The notes under the pieces were generated by a model that had not been told where the DNA came from, ran no database searches, and saw only the letters and a list, made by a program, of their open reading frames with translations. Made by a program: the position numbers and the translations under genes. DNA of 64,000 bases, taken from positions 87,268,084 to 87,332,083 of the forward strand of contig CM043705.1 in the NCBI GenBank assembly GCA_023935145.1. Direction: 5' to 3'. Origin of the DNA: Bretschneidera sinensis. Its lineage: Eukaryota; Streptophyta; Magnoliopsida; Brassicales; Akaniaceae. Shown one piece after another: positions 33,798 to 45,628 of the stretch (its first letter is position 1; each line of letters opens with the position of its first letter).

Positions 33798-34160
33798 ATG
33801 GCAAAGTTAGAGAACTTCTCTATCCTTATGGCATTGTTCATAGCCAACGCAACCATAGTGTCACTCACATTGGCTGCAGAGCTATCACCACAAAGTTGTG
33901 TAGATAAGATGACTCCAGAGTGCGGGAAAGAGGTATTCACGTCTATATTCAATCAGAATGTAGACGTCACTGAAAAATGCTGTCAAAACCTTATAGCAAT
34001 GGGAGAAGAGTGTCATATCATATTGGCGAAAGCCACTTTTACATTACATCAGTCTGAAGCAAATGCATCTTCTATTATCCCTAGAAGTAAACAAGTATGG
34101 AATACTTGTGTTTTGGATTTTGGAGGAGATGCATCTGCGCCAATCTCTTTTGAATCATAG
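33798..34160 (+). CDS. P10: prolamin-like (ECA1-type) secreted protein, 120 aa
   Basis: All six cysteines are present at 34, 42, 61, 62, 72 and 104. It differs from P7 at residues 2, 12, 17 and 88, and from P13 at 17-18 (NA here, TT there). The mature sequence is almost the same in all three, so either duplication is recent, gene conversion is active, or the sequence is under selection. Confidence 0.88.
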   Translation: MAKLENFSILMALFIANATIVSLTLAAELSPQSCVDKMTPECGKEVFTSIFNQNVDVTEKCCQNLIAMGEECHIILAKATFTLHQSEANASSIIPRSKQVWNTCVLDFGGDASAPISFES

Positions 34161-34836
34161 TTTTTTTGTTATGTATAATTTTACAGCTTGGTACAGACCA
34201 TATTAATTAAATAATGAATTCTGAAAAATAAATTAAGAACCCGATAATTAAGTCATGTAAAACTTAATTAGATCTCCAAATTAATGTTGAATTTATAAGA
34301 TAAAAAAACTTAACTTATTTGGGCTATTTTAATCATTCTTAAAGAAGTAGCTTTGGTATTATTAATTACGTGGGTATTAATCTATATAACATGTAATACA
34401 TTGAGATTCGATTGGTATTGTGATATTTTATTAAAAGTCCTCACAGGTCCTTAAACAAACACCAAACCAACAACTCAAAACTGTACCCTATTAAAAAAAA
34501 CTCGAAAAGCAAGAGCAAATCGTAGAAAGAAGCCCCTTCTCATAGCCAATGAACTGCATGAGACGAAACAACCATACAAATATAAAAAAAAAATATTAAA
34601 AATAACTGAATAAACAAATATTTCAAAAGCATAAATTGATATAAAATGATCAAATTAATTGTTTATACATTAACAAATTCTCTCAAGTACAAGCCAACTA
34701 AAGGATTAAAAGTATTGCATGTGAAACTCAAATGAAAGAAAGGCCAAATATCCGAAAGAGCAAATAACTTGGTCAAATATTAAATAAAAAAGTGCATCCT
34801 CAGATCTAGAAGTTAGGATATGGAGGTCTGATACTG

Positions 34837-34972
34837 TGTTAAAATAAAAGAAATTGAGAAGAATTCTTTATGTTTGGTGTGCCTCTAACAACATTGCTTC
34901 TTGTCTCTCTCTACACTCTATCTCTCTTCTCCCTCTCTAACTCTTAGCTTAAACCCTAAATAGAAAATATCA
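34837..34972 (+). repeat. TRIM-like short LTR, start of R2
   Basis: 136 bp with the primer-like site TGGTATCAGAG starting at 34976. Confidence 0.6.
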
Positions 34973-35802
34973 ACGTGGTATCAGAGTTTCTTTCATTTAA
35001 TACATATTACATATAATAATATAGAGAATTCTTCTCAGCTTTTCTTGGTGAGGTAAGTGTAATCGTCGACGTACATCAGGTGGGTTATTGTAATTTTCCC
35101 TTAACTTACAATAATGCACTTAGTTAAATTGTATTTTCAAAAGCATATAATTTCAAGACAATATTGTAAGTTAAACAAACACAAATTGTGCTAATAATAA
35201 TCTTTGGAATGTCAATAGCATCACCATTAAAAGAACCCATCAAAGAAATACAACACCAAACAATTCCAGTTGAGAACACTAATTTTTTTAAGGTGATTGC
35301 TTTTATAAATAAAAGGTTGAAAATAGCTTAAAAAAAGTTAATTTGATTTTTGATTGAGACTATTATTATTATTATTATAATTATTATTATATCAACAATT
35401 TAGTTATTGTTATGTTAAATATTATTATTTCAATAAATATTAATTATATTACTATTATTTTTATTATTCATAAATGATTGTGATTATAATTAACATTTTT
35501 AGTTGTTCCTCCAATACTGCTTGCTTATAAAGCTAGAATGCCTCTTGAGTAGCACTTAACTCAGCAAAGCTGGATGGTTAAATCATTCATGTTGCTTATG
35601 CAATAGAAAATTAAGCATGACTTGATAGAGTAAAAGAATGAAAGTTCTATCTCAGCATTTATGAATCAAGGCATACAACGGTTTCCTGTCCAAACTAAGA
35701 CTGCATGATCGTTGAAATCATGGATCACTTTTTGAGCTTATAAATAATTAGTGAGTTTTATTTGCATTACATTTGTAGATCACTTGAAGTAATATTCAAT
35801 TT

Positions 35803-36125
35803 AGTCATATTTAGAGCTAAAACAACTACATATATATGAGCATAATTTTGAGGGTCTAATAGTTGAGTATTGTTTTAAAGCTAACGTGTATTGTTAGCCG
35901 TATACGTATCCATCTCCATCCAGGTTTTCCCTTTCATATATGCGTGTAGTCACATTTAGAGCTCAAACAACTACATATATATGAGCATAATTTTGCAGGT
36001 CTAATAGTTGAGTATTATTTTAACACTAACGTGTGTTGTTAGCCATGTACGTATCCTTCTTCATCTAGGTTTTCCCTTTCGTTCACGTGTGTGTGTCCAT
36101 CTCCATCCAGGTTTTCCCTTTCGTT
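35803..36125 (+). repeat. 145-bp-period tandem repeat (R2)
   Basis: Units start at 35803 and 35948. Confidence 0.7.
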
Positions 36126-36613
36126 CGTGTGTGTTTTTTTCTATAATAATTTCTCACAAAAAAGAAAAGTGTTCAATCAAATATCGTAGATGTGTGTAGG
36201 GCACAGGCCGTCAACCTGAGCTTTAATTTGGATACTTGGCTCGAGTTATTTATGGTCTTTTTGAACTCGAGCCAAGAATGAAAATTTAAACTCATGCTCC
36301 GCTCGCGTTTATTTTCCACAACTTAAGCTCGAGTCAGCTTCAAGCCCAAACGAGCCTGACCTCCAACCCTTCTAGCTCTGACTTTCGAACCTGAGTATAT
36401 AAACTTTTATATTTATAGTCTAAGTAAAAGTATATATATTCATTTTAGAATAAAAATATTTTTAATATATATATAATTGAATCAATTGACATGGAAAGAA
36501 CAAGCATTAATTGTTTGACATGAGTTTATTTAAATTATAGAATTCTTATTTTACATTTAAGAATTCTTGATTTAATATGGTACAAGACAGAAACATATAT
36601 AAAAAGAAAAAAC

Positions 36614-37069
36614 TTAATATTCAAAAGAGAGAGGAGCAGATGAATCAGATCCAAAATCCAAAACACATTTATTCCAAAATTGTTTACTTCTGGGAATACC
36701 TAAAGATGCATTTGCTTTAAAATGATTCAATGAGAAAATGGTTCTCACCAATGCAGTGTGGCACTCTTTTCCCACTGCCATAAGTGTTCTGCAACAATTT
36801 TCAGTAACGGTAACATTCTCGAACATATACATGAATACTTGTTTCCCGCACTCCATAGTCATCTTTTCAGAACAGCTTTGCAAAAATTTGGCATACTCTA
36901 GTGAAGGTTCTGGTGACAAAATTTCGAATTCAGTTCCAGGCGGATACGCGTAATATTCATCTTCTTCCGCTGAAGGACTGATATCTTCCGTTGCTGCAAA
37001 TGTGAGCGATACCGTTGTTGTGGCTAAGAACAACGCCACAAGGATAGAGAACAGCTCTAACTTTCCCAT
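36614..37069 (-). CDS. P11: prolamin-like (ECA1-type) secreted protein, 151 aa
   Basis: Identical to P8 except Ile for Leu at residue 9 in the signal peptide. All six cysteines are kept at 66, 74, 92, 93, 103 and 135. It is convergent with P10 to its left. Confidence 0.9.
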   Translation of the reverse strand: MGKLELFSILVALFLATTTVSLTFAATEDISPSAEEDEYYAYPPGTEFEILSPEPSLEYAKFLQSCSEKMTMECGKQVFMYMFENVTVTENCCRTLMAVGKECHTALVRTIFSLNHFKANASLGIPRSKQFWNKCVLDFGSDSSAPLSFEY

Positions 37070-37153
37070 GATTTTGTTTTTTTTAGTAATGACAGGTTTA
37101 TCAATTTATCTTTATTGTGTTGCTAATTTGAAGATTAATGGCTTTAAGGATCC

Positions 37154-37162
37154 TTTTATATA
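37154..37162 (-). promoter_or_regulatory. TATA box of P11
   Basis: TATATAAAA on the minus strand, 85 bp upstream of the start. Confidence 0.5.
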
Positions 37163-37179
37163 TAGGGTGCAATACAGGA

Positions 37180-38951
37180 AAGATATAGTACTATTAATTT
37201 GGTGGTTTCAAAACGCTCCATTAATATCTTTTGCATTAAATATGTTTGATTAATTAATTACAATAATTGTAAGGCATTAGTTGGAGAAATGTTGATATGC
37301 AATAATAATTTAACTTCTACTTAAGAGTGATTTTGCTATCTGAGTTTAGAAAAAGGTAAAAAGGAAGCTTAATTTAACGATGATTACAGTTGTTTCAAAG
37401 TGTTCTAATATAGTGATTAGTTAATTTAAAAATATGTAATGAAAGATAGAATTAAGGAAAAATTCTTGTCTCGTATATCTTTTCTTCTCAATCTTTTCGC
37501 ACAATTTAAGGGTGAGATGAACCTTTGTGTCATGTATCTCTCTCACACTGTGCCATACAAGAACTTCTCAGAACTAAGAGAACATGAGGCATTAGTTGCC
37601 CGTTGGCATACTTTGTTTTGGAGATTTTGTCCACGTGGTCGATGGAATAGCTTTTTGTCCACTTCAAATACGAAAAGACTTTCCACAGTAAAAGAAAACA
37701 GAGGTCAGAGAAACGGTGCTAATTTTATCAATTAAAGTTTATGTTATGTCGGCTCTATTTGACAGCAGTTTGATCAAAAAAAATATTCTAATATTTTCAC
37801 ATGGTCAAGTACAATTATTTAATTTAATTTTTTTATCCAACAGTTGTTCGCTAGAACTGACAAAATGAGCACGTTTCTTTCTATGTGAAAAGTATTTTTT
37901 ATCCAAAAAAATTCTCATAGACCAAATCTTCGCAAGAATCTCTGGATCGTTAAATACATGATTGTGTGGTGTTATTCTTAAACAAGATTTTCCAAGATTG
38001 TTGGCATTGTGTGCAAGTTATGAATGAAATTTCAGCATGTTATGAATGAAACAAGGAATTCACAATTGAAAAATTTGGCCACTGGTGTGACAAGGGACAA
38101 TGCCCTCCAATGCTTAGTTGCCTACTGCTGATATTGGACAGTATATATTTCTCTATTGTTTGGAACACCAAAAGTTGCCGGATTAAAAATAGAAGGAGCT
38201 CAGCTATTGCCTCGGTTTCTGATTTTCTGCTCAACAAAACAGAACTTGTCCCTCGTGAGAAAAAGAAGATATCAGTGGAAATCTCCCTGAGATTGGGTGT
38301 CTCAACTTAGCGCGGATGGTTCTTCCAATAATTCGCAAATGTTGTGTAAACCAACAGGTAGAACAGAGGATTTTGTATTTGAGAAAAAGATTTATGGTAA
38401 ATTGGTCAATACTTTGAACTCAGAATATATAACTCATTGTTAAAGACTTGACTTTTGGGCCTTGGAGGACAACAAAAAATATAAACTACCAGTCTTCGCA
38501 ATAGACTTAACCATTGGCACAAGAAGAATAGGAAGAAGAGTGAAAATGTATCGTAATAACTGGTAACCATTCTAAAAGGTACAAATGATTAGTTGAAGGG
38601 TATTTAGAATTGTTTTCGTTTTTTTTAAAAAATTTTAAAAGTGAGATTAGATTGTTGTTTTTTAACAAATTTTAGATTAAATTGTAATCATTAACAAATA
38701 AGAGAGATGTAATCTATTATAATATAAAGTATTTTTTCTCAGAGAGATTTCAAGATTGTCACAATGGTAATGCTTGATTGAAAAGTATGATTCCAACGGG
38801 CTTGATTCTGATCGGTTTTCAAAATCTATTGATTGTGCAATTTGTGACTACTAGGTGTGTTTCCTGTGAAAATAAAAATAAATAAATAAATAAGAATTCA
38901 CTATATTATGTGTGTAATATGTATTACATGGACAAAACTCCGATACCATAT
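37180..38951. other. Intergenic of R2, no supported gene
   Basis: Near-identical to 29600-31374. It includes (AAAT)n near 38874-38891. Confidence 0.45.
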
Positions 38952-39076
38952 TGATATTTGGTATTTAGGGTTTAGGCTATGAGTTAGAGAGACGGTATAG
39001 AGAGAGACGGGAGACAGTGCGTTGTTAGAGGCACACAAAATATAGATAATTCTTCTCAATTTTTCAAATTTTAACG
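38952..39076 (-). repeat. TRIM-like short LTR, inverted (R2)
   Basis: About 125 bp; CCGATACCA on the left and TGGTATCAGAAC (39077-39088) on the right, as in R1. Confidence 0.55.
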
Positions 39077-40264
39077 TGGTATCAGAACTTCAGATCTTCG
39101 TTTCAAGTTCAAAATATATCCATTTTCATTTAATATTTGACCAAGTTATTTCTCTTTTGGATATATAGGCTTTTTTTCATTTGGGTTCATGTGCAAAAAC
39201 CTTAAATTCGTCAGTTAGCTTGTACTTGAGAGATGTTTTATAAAGAATTAATTGGATCACTTTCTTTTATCAGTTTTAGCTTTTGATATAATTGGTAACT
39301 CAATTATTTCTTAATATTTCTAGTATTTTGATGGTTCTTTCGCCTCATACAATTCATTGGCTATGGGACGGGGTTTCTTTTTACTATCAGCTCTTGCCTT
39401 TTGAGTTACAGTTTTGAGTTGTTGGTTTGGTGCTTGTTTAAAGACTTGTGTGGACTTTGGTTTCTTTTGAAAAGTAGTTATCTAAACTATGGGATGTTTT
39501 TATAATAAAATATCACAATATCGATCGAATCTCAATTTATTAACTGAATTAAAACTAAAACTTTTAGGGAAAAATCTAATTTTTTTCTTCTTTTTTTTCT
39601 TTTAGAATATGATCTTATAAATACAATTAGTTTATTTTATATTTAATTTGATTGTATATATTGGTTATTAAGGATTTTATATGTTGAAATATTTTGGTAC
39701 CAAATCTACATCATTTTGTATTCTAAAAAAAATCTGTCATTTATACGGGGAGGGGAGAGGAGACCTCATAAATTCAATTTTGTTTCTTTTTAAAATATGA
39801 TCTCATAAATATAATTTGTTGGAGATATAATTTATGTTAGTTTATCATATATTTTTTTACAATAGGAGTAGCAAAATTTGAACTTGAGATTTGAATGGGA
39901 CCTCCTCTTAAGAGAAAAAAGTGTAATTCTCAATTAGACTATGCTCAAGCCACAATTTATTACTACCTAATTTGATTGTATTATTTACTTATATGTTTTT
40001 TTAAAATACGTTATTTTAGGTTGTTTTACATGTTATATAGATTGATAGCCAAATAATTTAAAATACCAAAGCTACATCTTTGAGAAAAATTGAAATGGCC
40101 CAAATAAGTTCAGTTTTTTTTTTTATGTTATAAATCCAACATTAATTTGAAGATCTAATTAAGTTTTACATGACTTAACTATAGAGTTCATAATTTAATT
40201 TTAAGAAATCAGTACGGTACGTAATAAACTGTAAAATCATATATAACAGCAAAAAAAAAAAAAA

Positions 40265-40627
40265 CTATGATTCAAAAGAGATTGGCGCAGATGCATCTCC
40301 TCCAAAATCCAAAACACAAGTATTCCATACTTGTTTACTTCTAGGGATAATAGAAGATGCATTTGCTTCGGACTGATGTAATGTAAAAGTGGCTTTCACC
40401 AATATGATATGGCATTCTTCTCCCATTGCTATAAGGTTTTGACAGTCTTTTTCAGTGACGTTTAAATTCTGATCGAATATAGACGTGAATACCTCTTTTC
40501 CGCACTCTGGAGTCATCTTATCGACACAACTATGTGGTGATAGCTCTGTAGCCATTGTGAGTGACATCATGATTTTAGTGGCTATGAACAATGCCATAAG
40601 GATAGAGAAGTTCTCAAACTTTGCCAT
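40265..40627 (-). CDS. P12: prolamin-like protein with Asp in place of a conserved cysteine, 120 aa
   Basis: Full-length frame with signal peptide. C61 is Asp (GAC where P6 has TGC); the other five cysteines remain, leaving one unpaired. GAC can be reached from the TAC of P9 by one more change, so a shared Tyr intermediate is likely. It probably decayed before and after the R1/R2 duplication. The product may misfold. It is the mirror partner of intact P13. Confidence 0.72.
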   Translation of the reverse strand: MAKFENFSILMALFIATKIMMSLTMATELSPHSCVDKMTPECGKEVFTSIFDQNLNVTEKDCQNLIAMGEECHIILVKATFTLHQSEANASSIIPRSKQVWNTCVLDFGGDASAPISFES

Positions 40628-40722
40628 GATTGGTTTTATTTTTAATTAATGATGTAGCAGTACCTATTTATTTTTTGTATTGCTTTGAGAGTGATGCATT
40701 TGATAGTGATACACAAGGATTA

Positions 40723-40729
40723 TTTTATA
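40723..40729 (-). promoter_or_regulatory. TATA box of P12
   Basis: TATAAAA on the minus strand, about 96 bp upstream of the start codon. Confidence 0.45.
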
Positions 40730-41271
40730 GGGTGTAATTAGAGGAAAGAGATAATTTTTTGTTGTTTCAAAACATTTCAAAATTAGTATCTTCAGCATTA
40801 GTTGACCATGTAACATAAGTATTTCAAATCCATGATGTGAAGGCTACTCATCCTTCGGTCGTTTTTTAAAATATTTTAGTCACACTTTGTTTTTTTATTT
40901 TTTCTATTTATGGCTTCATTCTTACATGAATAATGCATACATATATGAATCGAAATACCAATATATAAAATTGTAATTATTGGATGTCACAAATGTCTAA
41001 AGATAGTAATAGAGAGCTTAATTTGGTTCTTTTGTTTTTTCTTACCCTTCAATATTCAAAGTAGTATTAACATTTAATCTTTCGTTCGCGTCATATGAAG
41101 TCAACTTCCGTTTCATGTCTAGTAAATTAATGTAAACCCTTCACATCATGGATTTGAAAAACTTATGTTACATGGTTAATTAATTATAATCAAACATAAT
41201 TAATACAGAAGATACTAATTTTGGAACGTTTTGAAACAACAGTAAATTATCTCATTCCTTTGAATACAACC

Positions 41272-41278
41272 TATAAAA
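41272..41278 (+). promoter_or_regulatory. TATA box of P13
   Basis: TATAAAA, 105 bp before the start codon. Confidence 0.5.
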
Positions 41279-41376
41279 TGATCCTTGTGTATCACCATCA
41301 AAATCATCTCTCTCAAAGCAACACAAAAAATAAATTAATACTCCTCTATCATTAATTAAAATATAAAAAAAAAATT

Positions 41377-41739
41377 ATGGCAAAGTTAGAGAACTTCTCT
41401 ATCCTTATGGCATTGTTCATAGCCACCACAACCATAGTGTCACTCACATTGGCTGCAGAGCTATCACCACAAAGTTGTGTCGATAAGATGACTCCAGAGT
41501 GCGGGAAAGAGGTATTCACGTCTATATTCAATCAGAATGTAGACGTCACTGAAAAATGCTGTCAAAACCTTATAGCAATGGGAGAAGAGTGTCATATCAT
41601 ATTGGCGAAAGCCACTTTTACATTACATCAGTCTGAAGCAAATGCGTCTTCTATTATCCCTAGAAGTAAACAAGTATGGAATACTTGTGTTTTGGATTTT
41701 GGAGGAGATGCATCTGCGCCAATCTCTTTTGAATCATAG
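41377..41739 (+). CDS. P13: prolamin-like (ECA1-type) secreted protein, 120 aa
   Basis: Signal peptide with FIATTTIV, then a mature part identical to P10 by eye. All six cysteines and VWNTC are kept. Confidence 0.88.
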   Translation: MAKLENFSILMALFIATTTIVSLTLAAELSPQSCVDKMTPECGKEVFTSIFNQNVDVTEKCCQNLIAMGEECHIILAKATFTLHQSEANASSIIPRSKQVWNTCVLDFGGDASAPISFES

Positions 41740-42424
41740 TTTTTTTGTTATGTATAATTTTACTGCTTGGTACAGACCATATTAATTAAATAATCAATTC
41801 TTAAAAATAAATTAAGAACTCGATAATTAAGTCATGTAAAACTTAATTAGATCTCCAAATTAATGTTGAATTTATAAGATAAAAAAACTGAACTTATTTG
41901 GGCTATTTTAATCATTCTTAAAGAAGTAGATTTGGTATTTTTAATTACGTGGGTATTAATCTATATAACATGTAATACATTGAGATTCGATTGGTATTGT
42001 GATATTTTATTAAAAGTCCTCACAGATCTTTAAACAAACACCAAACCAACAACTCAAAACTGTACCCTAGTAAAAAAAACTCGAAACTGTTACTCGAAAA
42101 GCAAGAGCAAATTGTAGAAAGAAGTCCCTTCTCATAGCCAATGAACTGCATGAGATGAAACAACCATACAAATATAAAAAATATTAAAAATAACTGAATA
42201 AACAAATATTTCAAAAGCATAAATTGATATAAAATGATCAAATTAATTGTTTATACATTAACAAATTCTCTCAAGTACAAGCCGGCTAAAGGATTAAAAG
42301 TATTGCATGTGAAACTCAAATGAAAGAAATACCAAATATCCTAAAGAGCAAATAACTTGGTCAAATATTAAATAAAAAAGTGCATCCTCAGAACTAGAAG
42401 TTAGGATATGGAGGTATTATACTG

Positions 42425-42560
42425 TGTTAAAATAAAAGAAATTGAGAAGAATTCTTTATGTTTGGTGTGCCTCTAATAACATTGCTTCTTGTCTCTCTCT
42501 ACACTCTATCTCTCTTCTCCCTCTCTAACTCTTAGCTTAAACCCTAAATAGAAAATATCA
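42425..42560 (+). repeat. TRIM-like short LTR at R2/S' border
   Basis: 136 bp with TGGTATCAGAG starting at 42564. Confidence 0.6.
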
Positions 42561-43384
42561 ACGTGGTATCAGAGTTTCTTTCATTTAATACATATTACAT
42601 ATAATAATATAGAGAATTCTTCTCAGCTTTTCTTGGTGAGGTAAGTGTAATCGTCCACATACATCAGGTGGGTTATTGTAATTTTCCCTTAAACTTACAA
42701 TAATGCACCTAGTTAAATTGTATTTTCAAAAGCATATAATTTCAAGACAATATTGTAAGTTAAACAAACACAAATTGTGCTAATAATAATCTTTGGAATG
42801 TCAATAGCATCACCATTAAAGGAACCCATCAAAGAAATACAACACCGAACAATTCCAGTTGAGAACACTAATTTTTTTAAGGTGATTGCTTTTATAAATA
42901 AAAGGTTGAAAATAGCTTTAAAAAGTTAATTTGATTTTTTATTGAGACTATTATTATTATTATTATTATTATATTAACAATTTAGTTATTGTTATGTTAA
43001 ATATTATTATTTCAATAAATATTAATTATATTACTATTATTTTTATTATTCATAAATGATTGTGATTATAATTAATATTTTTAGTTGTTCCTCCAATACT
43101 GCTTGCTTATAAAGCTAGAAAGCCTCTTTAGTAGCACTTAACTCAGCAAAGCTGGATGGTTAAATCATTCATCTTGCTTATGCAACAGAAAATTAAGCAT
43201 GACTTGATAGAATAAAAGAATGAAAGTTCTATCTCAGCATTTATGAATCAAGGCATACATCGGTTTCCTGTCCAAACTAAGACTGCATGATCGTTGAAAT
43301 CATGGATCACTTTTTGAGCTTATAAATAATTAGTGAGATTTATTTGCATTACATTTGTAGATCACTTGAAGTAATATTCAATTT

Positions 43385-43637
43385 AGTCATATTTAGAGCT
43401 AAAACAACTACATATATATGAGCATAATTTTGAGGGTCTAATAGTTGAGTATTGTTTTAAAGCTAACGTGTATTGTTAGCCATATACGTATCCATCTCCA
43501 TCCAGGTTTTCCCTTTCATATATGCGTGTAGTCATATTTAGAGCTCAAACAACTACATATATATGAGCATAATTTTGCAGGTCTAATAGTTGAGTATTAT
43601 TTTAAAGCTAACGTGTGTTGTTAGCCATGTACGTATG
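43385..43637 (+). repeat. 145-bp-period tandem repeat (S')
   Basis: Units start at 43385 and 43530. Homology to R1 and R2 stops at TACGTA as in S. Confidence 0.75.
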
Positions 43638-44165
43638 AGTGTTGGGCACTGATATGTGCTCGAGTGTTGCACTCATCTATTTTTCAAAGTTTTTTGTAAA
43701 TTTTTCAGTGATTAATTAGAGTGACTCTAATTAGGATCACACACGTCTTTGAAGTGCCGTGTTTAATACGGGTACAACATGACCAAATGAAGAATTCATA
43801 TAACATAATCTGTCTTTGATCTTTAAGCTTGGTGAGGTATGAATTTTTCACCTTTTTCATGCAGTTAATAAATAAAAAATTTGCAACGCATTCTTTTTTT
43901 TTCTCTGCGAACGAAATTTTCATTGATGAAAAAAAAAATTATACAACACCCTAACACAGAACAACATAACTATTACTAAGCTGTCCAGCACAGAACAAGC
44001 TATTCAGAATTGTTTTACATTTGACAGTTCTGAAACTTTGAAAGCTTAAGTCTAATCGCCTACTTTAATATGTTTACTAATGGAAGAAATTTTACTCGTT
44101 TGGGGGCACATGAGAAATCAAAAGTACATACGACCATTGATGAGGAGAGAAAAAAGCAATACATT

Positions 44166-44324
44166 TGTTAATGTATTATATGGACTTAGTCCCACATTGG
44201 TTGTGTATAGCTTTGCTTCTCCTATTAGCTTATATAAATAGGATAGCTCCCTTTGTAAGTAAATCACACCATTCAATATAATTCTTCTTTTTGTATTGTC
44301 TCACTTCCTCTCTTAAATTCAACA
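44166..44324 (+). repeat. 5' LTR of right copia element, shortened (159 bp)
   Basis: It has one 57-bp TATA unit instead of two (box at 44233-44240), exactly 57 bp less than the other three LTRs. The remaining unit starts like unit 1 and ends like unit 2, so it arose by recombination between units. Confidence 0.92.
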
Positions 44325-44337
44325 TGGTATCAGAGCC
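44325..44337 (+). other. Primer-binding site of right copia element
   Basis: TGGTATCAGAGCC next to the LTR. Confidence 0.93.
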
Positions 44338-44484
44338 ATAATGGTTCTCGGTATTTTAAGAGTTGAGTATGCTCTGTGATTGCCACTATTAGTGGATCCT
44401 TCATATCAGAAAAATTTCTAGTATATCCTTTTCATACCTGTCGGATCATCACTATAGTCGGAGTCTCATCGACATCATCTCCGC

Positions 44485-44725
44485 TACCGCTCTTGTTTCA
44501 GAAACGCTGCTGCCACGTCAGCCCTAAAGGCCACATCAACGCCACCTCACTGCCACGTCAGTGCCACGTCACTTGTTGACATCACATCCGCTGCCACTCC
44601 TGTTTCAGAAACGCTGCTGTCACGTCAGCCCTAAAAGCCACATCAACGCCACCTCACTGACACGTTTGTGCCACGTCACCCGTTGACCACCACATCATCA
44701 GTTGACCGCCACGTCACCGATTTCT
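44485..44725 (+). repeat. Copia leader repeats rich in CCACGTCA (right copy)
   Basis: Same two-fold segment and CACGTCA motifs as 11590-11835, nearly unchanged. Confidence 0.7.
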
Positions 44726-44752
44726 TGGAGGTTCACATTCCTTTTTGTGCCT

Positions 44753-45628
44753 ATGGCTGAATCGTACTTACCCCGGGTTATTACTACTGTTCTGGATGAA
44801 TCTAATTATGTTGTGTGGGCTCAAGAAATGTCTAGTTTCCTCCGTGGACATAAATTGTGGCGTTATGTGACTGGAGATATCACTGAACCCAAGAAGAAGG
44901 ACGACGAAGATGCTGACAAATATGTTGACCGTCTAGAGGATTGGGATAGTAAAAATCACCAGATTCTCACATGGTTTCGTGCCACTATTATCGCAGAAAT
45001 CAAACTTCAATTTGGTACACTCCATACAGCTAAAGAAGCTTGGGATCTTCTCCAACACCGCTACACCAGGGCAGACATCTCAAATCGGAATCGTCTTCTT
45101 TCCATCCTTCATAGTATGCGCCAAGAACCTGGACAAACTATCAACAGCTTTTTATCTCAGATGACTGCCGTGTGGAACCAGTTAGCTCTCACTGAGCCAA
45201 CTTGGGAATGCACAAAAAACGCAGATGTTCATGGAAAGTACCGAACTGAGACACGCATTATGCAATTCCTGATGGGCTTGAGAGAGGAATTTGAACCTGT
45301 ACGAGCTTCAATCCTACACCGAGGCGCAATACCTCCCCTAAACGACGTCCTTTCTGATCTACTCAGTGAGGAAACACGTCTCGCCACATTACAAGGATCT
45401 CATACAGATGTTGCCCATGCAGCACTTGTTGCTCTTGCCACGCCAGCTGCCAAGAAAAACCCATACCAGAAGCCCTTATATTGCAAGTATTGTCATTCAC
45501 AAGGGCATAAATTGCTTAAATGTCCTTCTCGCCTATGTAAAGTCTGCAGAGAACCGGGTCACTATCTTGCAGACTGCCCTAAAATTCCTTCTGGAAATCA
45601 GTCAAATGGGAACCAATATCGCTCATAA
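44753..45628 (+). CDS. Copia gag, right copy, open frame of 291 aa
   Basis: Structural protein that packages element RNA into particles. From ATG 44753 (MAESYLPRV) it has the N-terminal DUF4219-like segment (YVVWAQEM near residues 22-29), the UBN2-type Gag core (about 70-205) and two CCHC zinc knuckles at about 244-257 and 262-275. I prefer this ATG to the in-frame start 51 bp upstream because family Gag proteins begin here. It ends at TAA 45626-45628 where the left copy has TGA; pol follows in the same frame, so this stop separates what is normally one polyprotein. Confidence 0.88.
   Translation: MAESYLPRVITTVLDESNYVVWAQEMSSFLRGHKLWRYVTGDITEPKKKDDEDADKYVDRLEDWDSKNHQILTWFRATIIAEIKLQFGTLHTAKEAWDLLQHRYTRADISNRNRLLSILHSMRQEPGQTINSFLSQMTAVWNQLALTEPTWECTKNADVHGKYRTETRIMQFLMGLREEFEPVRASILHRGAIPPLNDVLSDLLSEETRLATLQGSHTDVAHAALVALATPAAKKNPYQKPLYCKYCHSQGHKLLKCPSRLCKVCREPGHYLADCPKIPSGNQSNGNQYRS

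Larger units (their letters stand above)
27266..34836 (+). repeat. Tandem repeat unit R1 (7.57 kb)
   Basis: From TRIM-like LTR to TRIM-like LTR. It contains a two-unit 145-bp repeat, the P8 gene, the P9/P10 inverted repeat and the flanks. R2 follows head to tail with only scattered differences; for example P8 and P11 proteins differ at one residue. Confidence 0.9.
31310..35040. repeat. Large inverted repeat around P9/P10 (R1)
   Basis: Left arm to about 33264 and right arm from about 33560, with a centre of about 295 bp. The arms extend past the TRIM-like LTRs: TAATATGTATTAC near 31350 pairs with AATACATATTACAT near 35000. Confidence 0.85.
34837..42424 (+). repeat. Tandem repeat unit R2 (7.59 kb)
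   Basis: Head-to-tail copy of R1 with the same gene order (P11, P12/P13). The offset is 7571-7588 bp depending on small indels such as the (ATT)n length. Confidence 0.9.
38890..42600. repeat. Large inverted repeat around P12/P13 (R2)
   Basis: Left arm to about 40843, right arm from about 41140, centre about 297 bp. Confidence 0.85.
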
